64,000 nt of DNA from Bin87 sp034423595 (GTDB taxonomy: Bacteria > Chloroflexota > Dehalococcoidia > Lucifugimonadales > UBA3495): the NCBI GenBank assembly GCA_965207025.1, contig OZ242258.1, positions 1,736,001-1,800,000 of the forward strand, given 5' to 3'. A program made the position numbers and the translations under genes. The stretch's first letter is position 1. The number at the start of each line of letters is the position of its first letter. Under the pieces are notes generated by a model that worked only from the letters and a program-made list of their open reading frames with translations, was not told the origin of the DNA and ran no database searches. Of this stretch, positions 44,385 to 52,421 are shown in pieces.

Positions 44385-44663
44385 TTACGGCGATTCGTCG
44401 TGGGTGTTGTCGTAGCAGCCCACTCCGGACCGTGGCGAGTTCCTCAGGACGACGGTGGTGACGTCATCTGGCGCGCAGTCGTTGCAGAAGTAGGGTGGCG
44501 CCACGATGGGGCCGCCCTGTTCGGGCAGCACGTGGACGTAGGGGTTCTCGTGGTAGCGCCAGCGGGCAACCGAGCTGCAGGTGAAGCAGCGTTCCGGCGG
44601 CAGGTTGCGGGCCGCGACGGTTATGAAACCGCCCACCCTGTCATCAGCGGCGACCCGTCTCAC
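44385..44663 (-). CDS. Cys-rich unknown protein, start uncertain
   Basis: The convincing part is the last 90 codons: VGGFITVAARNLPPERCFTC, then VHVLPEQGGPIVAPPYFCND and later Cys, with two Cys pairs that could bind zinc. The frame stays open to 44978, but that part runs through a terminator and is not likely to be coding. I propose a GTG at 44663 as start without a good ribosome site. Confidence 0.4.
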   Translation of the reverse strand: MRRVAADDRVGGFITVAARNLPPERCFTCSSVARWRYHENPYVHVLPEQGGPIVAPPYFCNDCAPDDVTTVVLRNSPRSGVGCYDNTHDESP

Positions 44664-44828
44664 CGTCGTGTTGGTAGCCGTCGTTGCTTTGCCAACCGCG
44701 CGCAGAACCGCCCAGTTTCGGCCGGAAACGACCCCCGGGCGGGTTTTCGCGGCCTTGAGGCGGGATTCTGCTCGGACGCGAAAACGGTGCCACAGGGGTG
44801 GTTGGTGTGAAAACGGTGGGCCGGAAAC

Positions 44829-44863
44829 AAACCGGCCGCCCTCGACGACTGGGCGGCCGGTTT
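44829..44863 (-). terminator. Terminator of the minus-strand gene at 44914-45480
   Basis: A perfect 13-bp inverted repeat (AAACCGGCCGCCC / GGGCGGCCGGTTT) with a 9-base loop. Reading in the minus direction the stem ends in TTTGTTTCC. It lies 50 bp beyond the stop of the gene upstream. Confidence 0.75.
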
Positions 44864-44913
44864 CGCCGTTGGTCAGCGACTCGTTCGCAGCGTATCTTCT
44901 GCCGGCGGCCCCG

Positions 44914-45480
44914 TCATGGGCAGTCGAAGCCGGAGTCCGCGTAGTTTTCTCGCGCAGCCGTCCAGCGTTCGAGCTCAACGTAGTGCGGAGCGTCCAGTGC
45001 CTCCGTGAGTTCCGTCCGGGTCTCGGAATCAGAGCGACCTGACAGGCGGCAGATTTCGGTCGCGTTCATTCCGGAGTCGTGCATATCGAGCAGCCACTCG
45101 TGGAAGGCTTCGTCGGCGTTCTCGTTGGATCCCCGCATCTCGCTGCGGATGGCCTCTTCGAGCAGGAGGTCGGGGTAGTGTTCTGGCCAACCAGTGCGGC
45201 GGCGGATGGCCTCGTGGGTGTAGCCGCGGCGGCGCAGGTCGCAGTACATCTCGAGTCCCTTCGTGAGGTAGGGCTCCGCGGTCTCGAGCTCGAGCTTGGG
45301 CTTGGGCACGTACCGGTCCTTGGCGTCGCGTCCGCAGGTGGAGCACGTCGTGGCCACGTGGTAGCCGTGGCGATTCGTGACGAGTTCGCCCACGCAGTCG
45401 GGGCGACGGCACTTTGGCACCAGCCGCCGTGGCCGGCGGATCGGACTGTTGTCGAGTGTGGCTTGATCTCGGCGAGTCAT
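44914..45480 (-). CDS. Zinc-ribbon and HTH protein, 188 aa
   Basis: A protein with an N-terminal zinc ribbon (VPKCRRPDC, then TTCSTCGRD) and helical parts that could be two helix-turn-helix units (LRRRGYTHEAIRRRTGWPEH and MNATEICRLSGRSDSE). It probably binds DNA. ATG 45480 has GGGAG six bases upstream. It is the fourth of a run of minus-strand genes from 47.6 to 44.4 kb and is closed by a terminator. No family name can be given. Confidence 0.65.
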   Translation of the reverse strand: MTRRDQATLDNSPIRRPRRLVPKCRRPDCVGELVTNRHGYHVATTCSTCGRDAKDRYVPKPKLELETAEPYLTKGLEMYCDLRRRGYTHEAIRRRTGWPEHYPDLLLEEAIRSEMRGSNENADEAFHEWLLDMHDSGMNATEICRLSGRSDSETRTELTEALDAPHYVELERWTAARENYADSGFDCP

Positions 45481-45668
45481 GTTGTCTCCCGCGCTTCCAG
45501 CCGATGGTGTTTGCCCGAGCCGGCCGCTCGTGGCCTGCCAATTTCACGGTGCCGGAAATCGCCTAGGGGATTGCCCCGTCGGCGAATCCGTCTGGCGATC
45601 TGGTGTCGGGATTTTGCCGATGCGGGTCGGCGGCGGTTTTGTCCTCCGTCAGCGGCAGTGGCCGTCAG

Positions 45669-46349
45669 TCAGTCGTATTTCCGTTCTCGCGGCCAGTTGT
45701 CGAGCCAGGGGGATTTCCGTTCTGGGAAGGTGCGACCGTAGAGTTCGAAGGCGGCCTGCCAGCCCTCGTGGTCGGGCTCGGCCGTTGACCGAACTCTTGC
45801 CTTCTTGCCCAGATGGTGCTTGACTGAGAGCAGAACGGCGCTGACGAGGGTGTCGTAGTCGCGGCACTCGGTGGAGCATTCGCCGCGGTTGCCGAGGACG
45901 TTGGAGACTCGGGGGTCGGTCAGGTCCGGCGGGTAGGTGAAGTCGTCGGCGGCGTCGCCCCGGCCGTTGAAGGCGATGCAGTGGGGTTCGAACTTGGGTC
46001 CGAGTTCTGGGCAGTCGGCCGAGAGCATGAGCTCGAAGTCGCAGTTTTCGGCGAGGCGTAGGGCGTCCTGGGCGACGGCGGGCGTCAGTGCGTAGCCTTC
46101 CTTTTCGATAATCCAGTTGTGGGAGTAGATGCGGGTGCGCCGGCTGCGTTTCTTGCCGTCCTCGCCGAAGTAGAATCGTTCGGCGCGTTCCTCGCGGGCC
46201 AGTAGCTTGGGTCGCATGGCCTCGACGTACTCGAGCGCTTCCCGGTCTTTGATTCGGTGGGAGCGGTCGGGTTCGATGAGGCCGTGTAGTTCGCTTCTGG
46301 GGGCTTCGTCGCGCTGTGGCCGGCCGTCGTGGTTCGGGTTTGCCGTCAT
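45669..46349 (-). CDS. Unknown protein, paralogue of the next upstream gene
   Basis: A 226-residue protein whose C-terminal part (KHHLGKKARVRS, GWQAAFELYGRTFPER, PWLDNWP) closely follows that of the protein at 46540-47247. A YSHNWIIEKEG segment near 75 also has a counterpart there (YAHSWMIKDEA). It is soluble, with no signal peptide, and I cannot name a family. ATG 46349 has GGAGG ten bases upstream. Confidence 0.68.
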   Translation of the reverse strand: MTANPNHDGRPQRDEAPRSELHGLIEPDRSHRIKDREALEYVEAMRPKLLAREERAERFYFGEDGKKRSRRTRIYSHNWIIEKEGYALTPAVAQDALRLAENCDFELMLSADCPELGPKFEPHCIAFNGRGDAADDFTYPPDLTDPRVSNVLGNRGECSTECRDYDTLVSAVLLSVKHHLGKKARVRSTAEPDHEGWQAAFELYGRTFPERKSPWLDNWPRERKYD

Positions 46350-46539
46350 GCTCGTCTGCCTCCGGTGGGGGTCGATTGCCGGCGGAGGACACCGTAGGTG
46401 AGCGCCTGGTCGTAGCTGATGGATGCAGGCTGGTCGCTCTCTGGGGAATTCGCGGCGGCTGGGTGCGATTTACCCTCGGCGACGGCCATCGTGCTTCCCT
46501 TCCGTGCGGCGCAGGACGTGCGCCACTTTTCAGCGTGGG

Positions 46540-47247
46540 TCAGGCTTCCTCATTGCTGGAGTTGCCCAGCGTTTTCTCCGGCTCGCTGGGCCAGTTGTCG
46601 AGCCAGGGAATTTCCCGTTCTGGGAACGTCCGGGAGTAGAGCGCCTTGGCGGCCTGCCAGGCGGGGTGCTGTGGGCCGCCCTTGGACTGGACCTTCACGT
46701 CGTCGCCCAGGTGGTGCTTGATGGCCAGCATCGCGGCGCCGACCAGGGCGTCGTATGGCTTGGCTTCCGTGATGCACGCGCCGTAGCCGGCGATGATCCC
46801 GATTTCGACGTTTCGTTTCCGGTCAGGCGGGTACACGAAGGTTTCGCAGCCGTCGACTTCGGCGTTGAGGGAGATCCGGTCGGGGCCCAGGGTGAATTCC
46901 TCGTACTTGTTGCCCTGTGTCCGCAGCTTGAAGTCGCACTGGTCGGCCAGGTCCCTGACGTCGGCCACGATGGTCCGGGTCTGGGGTGACGCTTCGTCCT
47001 TGATCATCCAGGAGTGGGCGTATCCGCGGATCCACGGGTAGGGTTCCGGTCCGCCGCGGGCAGCGATGTCCTGTTCCATTTGTTCCCACAGGCGTCGTCC
47101 TGCCGCGAAGATGCGGTCGAGCCTGGCCTGCCCTTCTTCGGTGATGTGCCAGGTAGGTTCCGGCGCTGTGACCAGTCCGTGCACTTCCTCGTCGTCGTGG
47201 TTCTCGCGTGGGCCGGGTTCGCTGGAGTCGTCGTGTCGCTGGGTCAT
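46540..47247 (-). CDS. Unknown protein, paralogue of the gene at 45669-46349
   Basis: A 235-residue protein with the same order of motifs as its neighbour: YAHSWMIKDEA, CDFKLRTQ, FVYPPDRKRN, PYDALVGAAMLAIKHHLG, AWQAAKALYSRTFPER and PWLDNWP. The pair arose by tandem duplication and has since diverged. I start it at ATG 47247 (AGGA upstream), which overlaps the stop of the gene before it (ATGA); the longer frame to 47379 has non-protein composition. Confidence 0.7.
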   Translation of the reverse strand: MTQRHDDSSEPGPRENHDDEEVHGLVTAPEPTWHITEEGQARLDRIFAAGRRLWEQMEQDIAARGGPEPYPWIRGYAHSWMIKDEASPQTRTIVADVRDLADQCDFKLRTQGNKYEEFTLGPDRISLNAEVDGCETFVYPPDRKRNVEIGIIAGYGACITEAKPYDALVGAAMLAIKHHLGDDVKVQSKGGPQHPAWQAAKALYSRTFPEREIPWLDNWPSEPEKTLGNSSNEEA

Positions 47248-47624
47248 TCTTCCTGGCCTCCGGGTCGGGTCGATTGTCGTCGCAGCACGCTGAAGGTGAG
47301 TTCTTCGTCGAGTCGTACGGCCTCGGCGTAGCGGCGCAGGATTTCCCTGGCCTCGTTGAGGACGTTCTCGTCGTCGCACTTCAGGAAGATGGCGGTGATG
47401 CCGTGGGTGTCGTGCTTCATGGGGTCTTTGGACGCGCCGCGCCAGTCGGCGGTGTCGCGCAGCGTGCCATTGACCACCGCTTGGGCGTGGTGCTCGGGGC
47501 AGGCGATGAACGTCATCGGGTTGCCGGTGTCGTCGAACGGCGCCGAAATATCGTCAATGTACCGGTGCTTGCGCAAGAGGTGACTACCGTTCTCATTCCA
47601 CGTCTTTCGGTTCGCTCGGGTCAT
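47244..47624 (-). CDS. Unknown small protein, 126 aa
   Basis: A soluble protein (GNPMTFIACPEHHAQAVVNG, then DTHGITAIFLKCDDENVLNE and AREILRRYAEAVRLDEELTF). The second half has a beta-alpha pattern that may be an ACT- or ferredoxin-like fold, but no family is recognised. ATG 47624; the stop is coupled to the next gene (ATGA at 47247). It overlaps the end of the broken ORF upstream by 32 bases. Confidence 0.6.
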   Translation of the reverse strand: MTRANRKTWNENGSHLLRKHRYIDDISAPFDDTGNPMTFIACPEHHAQAVVNGTLRDTADWRGASKDPMKHDTHGITAIFLKCDDENVLNEAREILRRYAEAVRLDEELTFSVLRRQSTRPGGQEE

Positions 47625-47889
47625 CCTGCTTCGGTGGCCGGTTGCTGTGTTTTCGCACGAAGGTGGTGACGCCCCGGTTGTGGGCTGACCTTTGTCGGAT
47701 GATTTCTCCCTTTTGGAAGATGTCCTCCATGATCTCTCGCATTTCGTCCGTGAAGGCCGGCGGGGCGTTCTCGTCCCAGTGTCAGATCGTGCACTCCGGT
47801 CCGCCGATGATGTGCTCCGACGCCGGAATCGTGCGCGATGCTTGATGGATGGGCTGAGTCCTTCCGTTGCCGGCGTTTGGTAAAGCCAT
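47593..47889 (-). pseudogene. Small ORF interrupted by an in-frame TGA
   Basis: The frame from ATG 47889 reads MALPNAGNGRTQPIHQASRT, continues to GGPECTI, meets TGA at 47784-47782 (codon 36), and continues in the same frame as HWDENAPPAFTDEMREIMED, IFQKGEIIRQRS and on to a stop at 47593. Both halves look protein-like, and the TGA follows CTI, so a CxxC in the ancestor is plausible. A downstream start at ATG 47742 could still give a 49-residue product. Most likely a nonsense mutation or a sequencing error; recoding is possible but unsupported. Confidence 0.45.
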
Positions 47890-48192
47890 GATCGTCTTAT
47901 CGCTGAAAGATTGGGCACAGGCTAACGAATTCGCCGGAGGACGGCACGCGCGTCGAGGCGTGGATCCCGGCAGACTTGGCCGGCTGGGGGAAAACCGTGC
48001 GGCATGAATACGGCGTGCTCCTCACGATCAGCTCCGAGTCCGTCATTTCCAAGGCCCGGAGAATTCTGCTCCAGGAGGCCAACCTCCTCGATTGGACATC
48101 ACACGCCACAGCTGGGGAGTCCAAAAGGCAGCCAATGGTACGCTGCTTACAAGGGTTCCGCTCTGTTACAGCCGTATCTTCCGACACACGCC
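47890..48192 (-). other. Intergenic region at the head of the minus-strand run
   Basis: About 300 bases between the broken ORF and the end of the membrane protein gene. No gene or strong hairpin. The promoter for the genes at 47.6-44.4 kb should be here but is not recognisable by eye. Confidence 0.35.
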
Positions 48193-49557
48193 TCACCATC
48201 CCCCGCAGTACGAACTCGCGTCCGACAGCACGTTTGCGAAGCTCAACGCGTCGGCGCCCAGGCGACCGGCAGCCACATCGCTCACGGTGGCCGCCGGCGG
48301 TCCCTCCCACTCCTGGACGTAATCGTGCAGACACTCGCAGTGCTCGTAAGCATCGTCCCGGGTGATCTGTTCGTGCCGGGCGAGGTACTGGTTGGTCTGC
48401 ACGAAGGTGATTTCCGAACAATCCTCAACCCATGCGTCGCGTGCCACGGCCTCGTGGGGCGCCCTCCCCGGCGTCTGCGTCGCCATCACCGCCGCCGGAG
48501 CTTCCGTCGCCGCAGCCCTGGCCGGCGCGGCGGTGACCGCCGGACGTGCCCTTCCGCTCCCGCTGCTGCCCTGATTTGAGGAGCGGGGTTCCGCCGGGTC
48601 AACAAACTCGGCCACACCGTCGCCGACTACAAACTCACCATCAGCTTTGACGTCGCCGATGTCGAGATCAAGGGCCAGCAAGGAGAGCAGGGTAGTGACG
48701 TAGTCGTCGATCCCGATCTCACCCTCCATGGCCTCGGCGGCGCGCTCCGAGCCAAACATCAGCGCGAAGGATACGTCGATGGAGTCGCTGTCGTCTCCCT
48801 CCAGTGCAATCCCGGACCCCTGGCACCGGTCCACTGGGCAGTCGTCGACGGCAGCGATCCGCAGCCAGCCCTCTCCGACGGTGTTTAGGATGCGACGAAC
48901 GTCGCTGTCCTCGGTGTTGGCCAATTTTTCGGGTTCTCGGCTCATGTACGTGAGGAGCCGCTCCAGGTCGGATTGACGTTGGGACGCGATGACGACGTAC
49001 CCGTCCTTCTCGAATATGGCGACCGCCGCCGGGAAGTTGCGATCAGAACATTCCCACATCTCGAATCCCCGGTAATCGTCATCCTCGCAGTCAAGACCGT
49101 CGTCCAGTTCCTCGCGGATGTCGTCGAACTCGAAACCGCCCTTCGCGATCCAGAGGGTGTCGCTGCCTCCGAAGGATTCGTACACCACCGCGAAGAGTTC
49201 GATGTTGTCGTCGTCCATGCCGATGTCCTTGGTATCCCTGGGGTCATCCCCGCTGTCTTGGATGAAATCGACGTAGTCCTCCAGACCGTCGCGGTTGGTC
49301 TGCGTCCTGACGTCGCGGATGGTCAGCAATCCGGCGTCGTCTGGAACGTAGCCCAGCACGTTGCCCCCTCCGGAGCCGCCGCGTCCGCCGAACGCGCCCG
49401 TCAGCGCCAGCACGACGACCACGATTACCACCACCAGAGCGACGCCGCCGCCACCGACGATCATGAGCATCCTGCTGGAGATGGTGAACCCGCCTGTGGA
49501 ATCTTGGGCATCTCGGGGAGTGTCGCTGGATTGTTCAGGGCTTCCGTTCGTTGCCAT
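48193..49557 (-). CDS. Single-span membrane protein with large outer domain, unknown
   Basis: A 454-residue protein. A short, polar N-terminus precedes one strong membrane span (MLMIVGGGGVALVVVIVVVV, near 30-50). The outside part is acidic, with a DUF3352-like beta pattern (YVPDDAGLLTIRDVRTQ, then ELFAVVYESFGGSDTLWIAK and KDGYVVIASQ) where a chaperone- or ligand-type role is possible, then an Ala/Pro-rich linker and a C-terminal helical region with four Cys. I start it at ATG 49557 (GGGAGGA nine bases upstream). Its neighbour upstream is a PH-domain membrane protein on the same strand. Confidence 0.7.
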   Translation of the reverse strand: MATNGSPEQSSDTPRDAQDSTGGFTISSRMLMIVGGGGVALVVVIVVVVLALTGAFGGRGGSGGGNVLGYVPDDAGLLTIRDVRTQTNRDGLEDYVDFIQDSGDDPRDTKDIGMDDDNIELFAVVYESFGGSDTLWIAKGGFEFDDIREELDDGLDCEDDDYRGFEMWECSDRNFPAAVAIFEKDGYVVIASQRQSDLERLLTYMSREPEKLANTEDSDVRRILNTVGEGWLRIAAVDDCPVDRCQGSGIALEGDDSDSIDVSFALMFGSERAAEAMEGEIGIDDYVTTLLSLLALDLDIGDVKADGEFVVGDGVAEFVDPAEPRSSNQGSSGSGRARPAVTAAPARAAATEAPAAVMATQTPGRAPHEAVARDAWVEDCSEITFVQTNQYLARHEQITRDDAYEHCECLHDYVQEWEGPPAATVSDVAAGRLGADALSFANVLSDASSYCGGW

Positions 49558-49686
49558 CGTGTCGAATCCTCCCGTGTTCAAAATTATTTGCAGGGTTTCC
49601 TGTTCAGATGGCCGGCGCGCCAACGGCGGCCACAAGACCGTGGGCGCGCCGGCTGGAGTAGTAACCGGTGTCAAAATGGCGCGAGA

Positions 49687-50157
49687 CTAAGGAGTGGCGT
49701 CAATCACTTCCAGTGCGTTCCGGCGAAACTCCATCGGGCGAGCGATGAACGGTATGTCCTGCCGAGATTGTCCGGTCCCATTAACGACAATGGTGCCGGC
49801 GTTGAAGATCCGAGGTATTACGCCTTGGTGAACTTCCAATCCTTCGATACGATTGTGGTTCAGTTCGAGGGTATGGCGCTTAACCAGTCCTCGCTTGGCA
49901 ATAACCCGCCTTGAAGTAACCGCGAACTCGGTGGTCAGATAGGTAGCCAACGCCCGGATGATGGGGATCGCGAAGAGCAGCAGAATGACCAGCGCCAGGA
50001 AAGTCCCACCTCCTCCGCCCACTCCGGCTCCAACAGATATGGCGATGATGACGCCGATGAAAAGCACGATGGCCGGACCCACGAAGATGCCCCAGTGCAG
50101 TTTCGCCCGGTGCAGGACCTGTTCCCCCGCCGTCAGGTTGTCGTCTACGTAACTCAT
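49687..50157 (-). CDS. Membrane-flanked bacterial PH-domain protein (YdbT type)
   Basis: A 156-residue protein with two membrane spans (FVGPAIVLFIGVIIAISVGA and FLALVILLLFAIPIIRALAT) after the motif ENLTAGEQVLHRAKLHWGIF-like start, followed by a bPH_2 domain (EFAVTSRRVIAKRGLVKRHT, then LNHNRIEGLEVHQGVIPRIF and GTIVVNGTG). This layout is typical of the family; function in most bacteria is membrane stress or lipid-related. ATG 50157 with GGAGGA six bases upstream. Confidence 0.85.
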   Translation of the reverse strand: MSYVDDNLTAGEQVLHRAKLHWGIFVGPAIVLFIGVIIAISVGAGVGGGGGTFLALVILLLFAIPIIRALATYLTTEFAVTSRRVIAKRGLVKRHTLELNHNRIEGLEVHQGVIPRIFNAGTIVVNGTGQSRQDIPFIARPMEFRRNALEVIDATP

Positions 50158-50318
50158 CGTTGATTCCTCCGTAGCGTGGTGTGGTGCCCCGACAAACATG
50201 TGGTGGCGACGCGTTCGGTGACGCGATCAGTTTGTGGAGGTTTAGGCCGCCCGCAGGACTGCGGAAAGGTCGCCGAGACAAATGCAAACACCGCTCGGAC
50301 GGCGAGCGGCGGCGACAA

Positions 50319-50771
50319 TTAATCGATGATTGTCCGCGGGGCGGACAACACAGGGGTGCCCCTGCGGCCACTATTGTTCCCCGTGAGGGTTTGGCTCTGG
50401 CCGGAGGCGTGGGTCCTACGCCTCCATGGGGGCTCCGATCTGCGGGGCGTCGCTGGCGGTTCGGGGAAGTGCTCCCTCGCGGTTGCGTGGTGGTCCTGGC
50501 CGGCGAATTCACGACGGACGAAGCGCCTGCGCTCGGGTTCGATCTGCTCGGCGGCCACGGCTTGAACCGCCTGCAGTGGCGATGCCCGGAAAGAGAGGAC
50601 TCCTGGTCCTGTGTCGTGATGCCGTTGCCGCGATCCTTCCGTTTCTGAGTGCGGCGCAATGGATGCCTGTGCATTCCGCTTGGCAACGGACTCTAATCTG
50701 AAATTGGAAAACCATTCGATCAGGGCGCCCTTGTCAGCGCCCTTGGCGACGGCAGTGAGTTCGTTCTTCAT
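50319..50771 (-). CDS. Small protein of uncertain extent
   Basis: Start ATG 50771 is well supported: GGAGG lies seven bases upstream and the first residues (MKNELTAVAKGADKGALIEW) look like a real N-terminus. After about residue 25 the composition becomes Arg/Pro/Ser-rich and less convincing, so the frame may be shifted or the protein may end in a disordered tail. No family recognised. The space 50158-50318 holds nothing I can support. Confidence 0.4.
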   Translation of the reverse strand: MKNELTAVAKGADKGALIEWFSNFRLESVAKRNAQASIAPHSETEGSRQRHHDTGPGVLSFRASPLQAVQAVAAEQIEPERRRFVRREFAGQDHHATAREHFPEPPATPRRSEPPWRRRTHASGQSQTLTGNNSGRRGTPVLSAPRTIID

Positions 50772-51147
50772 CGGTAAACCTCCACTCGAGGGTCTGGTGT
50801 AGGGCCCGTCCAGCCCCAGCGGGATGAAGGTGCATTAGTCCTACCTGCTTGACCGACCTCGATGCGGAGCGAGTGTAGTGCTTTTGTCTAACAACCGTCA
50901 ACGAGCTGGTGTCGTATTTGTAGTACAGAGCGATGATTTCGTTCCTGTTGGGTTCCTGATACTAAACCTCGGGCGCAGATGGCGCTCCAACATGAAATTA
51001 GCCAGATGTCTAATAGACCGTACGTCGCGGAGATTTTACGTTTTTGCTGGTGGGGGAAATTCGGGTGAGGCTGATGTCGGACACGTCCGTATAAGGGCGC
51101 AGTCCGAAACCAGGTGCTCGTTGGCCGAGGTGGTCCACGAGCGGGAG
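50772..51147 (+). other. Upstream region of the PAS-LuxR gene
   Basis: About 375 bases between the minus-strand small gene and the PAS-LuxR start. The reading frame of the latter is open back to 50878, but the residues there do not look like protein and no ribosome site supports an earlier start. A TTGACC box occurs near 50847 but no convincing -10 box pairs with it. Confidence 0.35.
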
Positions 51148-52065
51148 ATGGACAACTTGACGCCGGATGGGCTGATCGGGCTTCTGTCGTCGGTGTCGTG
51201 CGGGGCGTTCGTGCTGACGACGGATCAGACGGTCGTTTTCTGGAACGACCGAGCCCGTGAGATTCTGGGCTACACGTCGGAGCGCGTCGTCGGCCGGCGT
51301 TGTTCCTCTGTCGCCGGCGGCGCGGCAGGCGTCGCCCTGTCCGAGGGTTGCGAAGACGGTTGCGCCATGATGCGCAGTTTGCGAGACGGTCAAATGCCGG
51401 GTCGCGGCAGGCTGCGGATGCGGTGTTCCTGGGGCGAGCGAAAGTGGCTGGTCGTGACTCCGATGGCGGTGTCGGGCGTCGAACAGAACGGACCGTTGCT
51501 CGTGTACCTGTTCGGTGATGCGGGTGAAGAAGCGCCGGCCGCGGACGTCGACCGGCTCGTTGAACTGGGCGGTGGCGGAGGCCGCGGGCCTGACGAAATC
51601 CGCTACGAGCGCCCGACGGTTTTCTTACGGGACCCGAGGGAAAGGGCGGCCGAAGGGGATGATGAGGATCAGCTGCGCCGGATGTATGAAGCTCTCATGG
51701 ACGCGGCGGGGCCGGACCAAATGCGTCAGGATCCTGAATTCAGGGAGAGTCCGGAAGACCTCGAAAACCGGATTATTAGGGCGAATCTGCGGGGTTCCGG
51801 ACCTCAATCGGGAGAGGTTGCTGAATCCGGGGAAGGGCAACCTGTCGGAGCTGCGCCGCGTGAGGTCCGGTTGACGGACCGGCAGCGGGAGGTGCTGTCC
51901 TACCTGGCGTTGGGGTGGGAGACCAAGTACATCGCCGAGGAACTGGGCGTGAGTTGGTACACGGTGCGGAAGCACATCGAGAACCTGAGGGAAAGGTTGG
52001 GTGCCTCCAATCGCCTGGATGCCGTCGTGATTGCCATGCGTCTGGGGATCATCCCGTCTGAGTGA
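51148..52065 (+). CDS. PAS-domain LuxR-type transcription regulator
   Basis: A protein of about 305 residues. Residues 10-110 form a PAS domain (CGAFVLTTDQTVVFWNDRAR, then EILGYTSERVVGRRC), with several Cys (CSSVAGG, CEDGC) that could bind a cofactor or sense redox state. A long acidic/Gly-rich linker follows. The last 65 residues are a LuxR/GerE HTH (LTDRQREVLSYLALGWETKY, then IAEELGVSWYTVRKHIENLR). The start is uncertain: ATG 51148 directly follows GGGAG; a GTG at 51131 is an alternative. It precedes the giant surface protein gene on the same strand and may control it (inference). Confidence 0.8.
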   Translation: MDNLTPDGLIGLLSSVSCGAFVLTTDQTVVFWNDRAREILGYTSERVVGRRCSSVAGGAAGVALSEGCEDGCAMMRSLRDGQMPGRGRLRMRCSWGERKWLVVTPMAVSGVEQNGPLLVYLFGDAGEEAPAADVDRLVELGGGGGRGPDEIRYERPTVFLRDPRERAAEGDDEDQLRRMYEALMDAAGPDQMRQDPEFRESPEDLENRIIRANLRGSGPQSGEVAESGEGQPVGAAPREVRLTDRQREVLSYLALGWETKYIAEELGVSWYTVRKHIENLRERLGASNRLDAVVIAMRLGIIPSE

Positions 52066-52421
52066 TCCGTAGGTCTTGAATGGTCCGCTGGTTTCCGTTC
52101 CAGTGGCTTCCGTGGGCAATGGTCCGCCACGGAAGGGATTTACCTGAAGGGGTCTGGAACGGCCGCCCGGGGCCTGTGTGGCCGGATTTCGGGGTATCGG
52201 CTGCCAGCCTGGCAACCGTCTGCCCCACTGGTCGGTGATGGCGTTTGTTCGCGTAGTCGAACCGACAGACTGATCCGCACAGGTTGGCCGTGTCTGCCTG
52301 CCTAGCGAGCGGCGGCTTGCCCGGGAGCCAGGTGTCTGCGGTGTCGACGTTCTTATGATTACTTCCAATATCGGCTTGGCTTGGGCGGCGCGTCGTCCGA
52401 GCCGTCGCGGGAGTAATCGCT
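52066..52421 (+). other. Intergenic region with a hairpin, before the giant surface gene
   Basis: Contains CTTCCGTGG / CCACGGAAG (52107-52135), a 9-bp stem with an 11-base loop, 40 bp after the regulator's stop; no U-tract. The rest holds no gene. GGGAG at 52409-52413 is the ribosome site of the giant gene. Confidence 0.45.
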
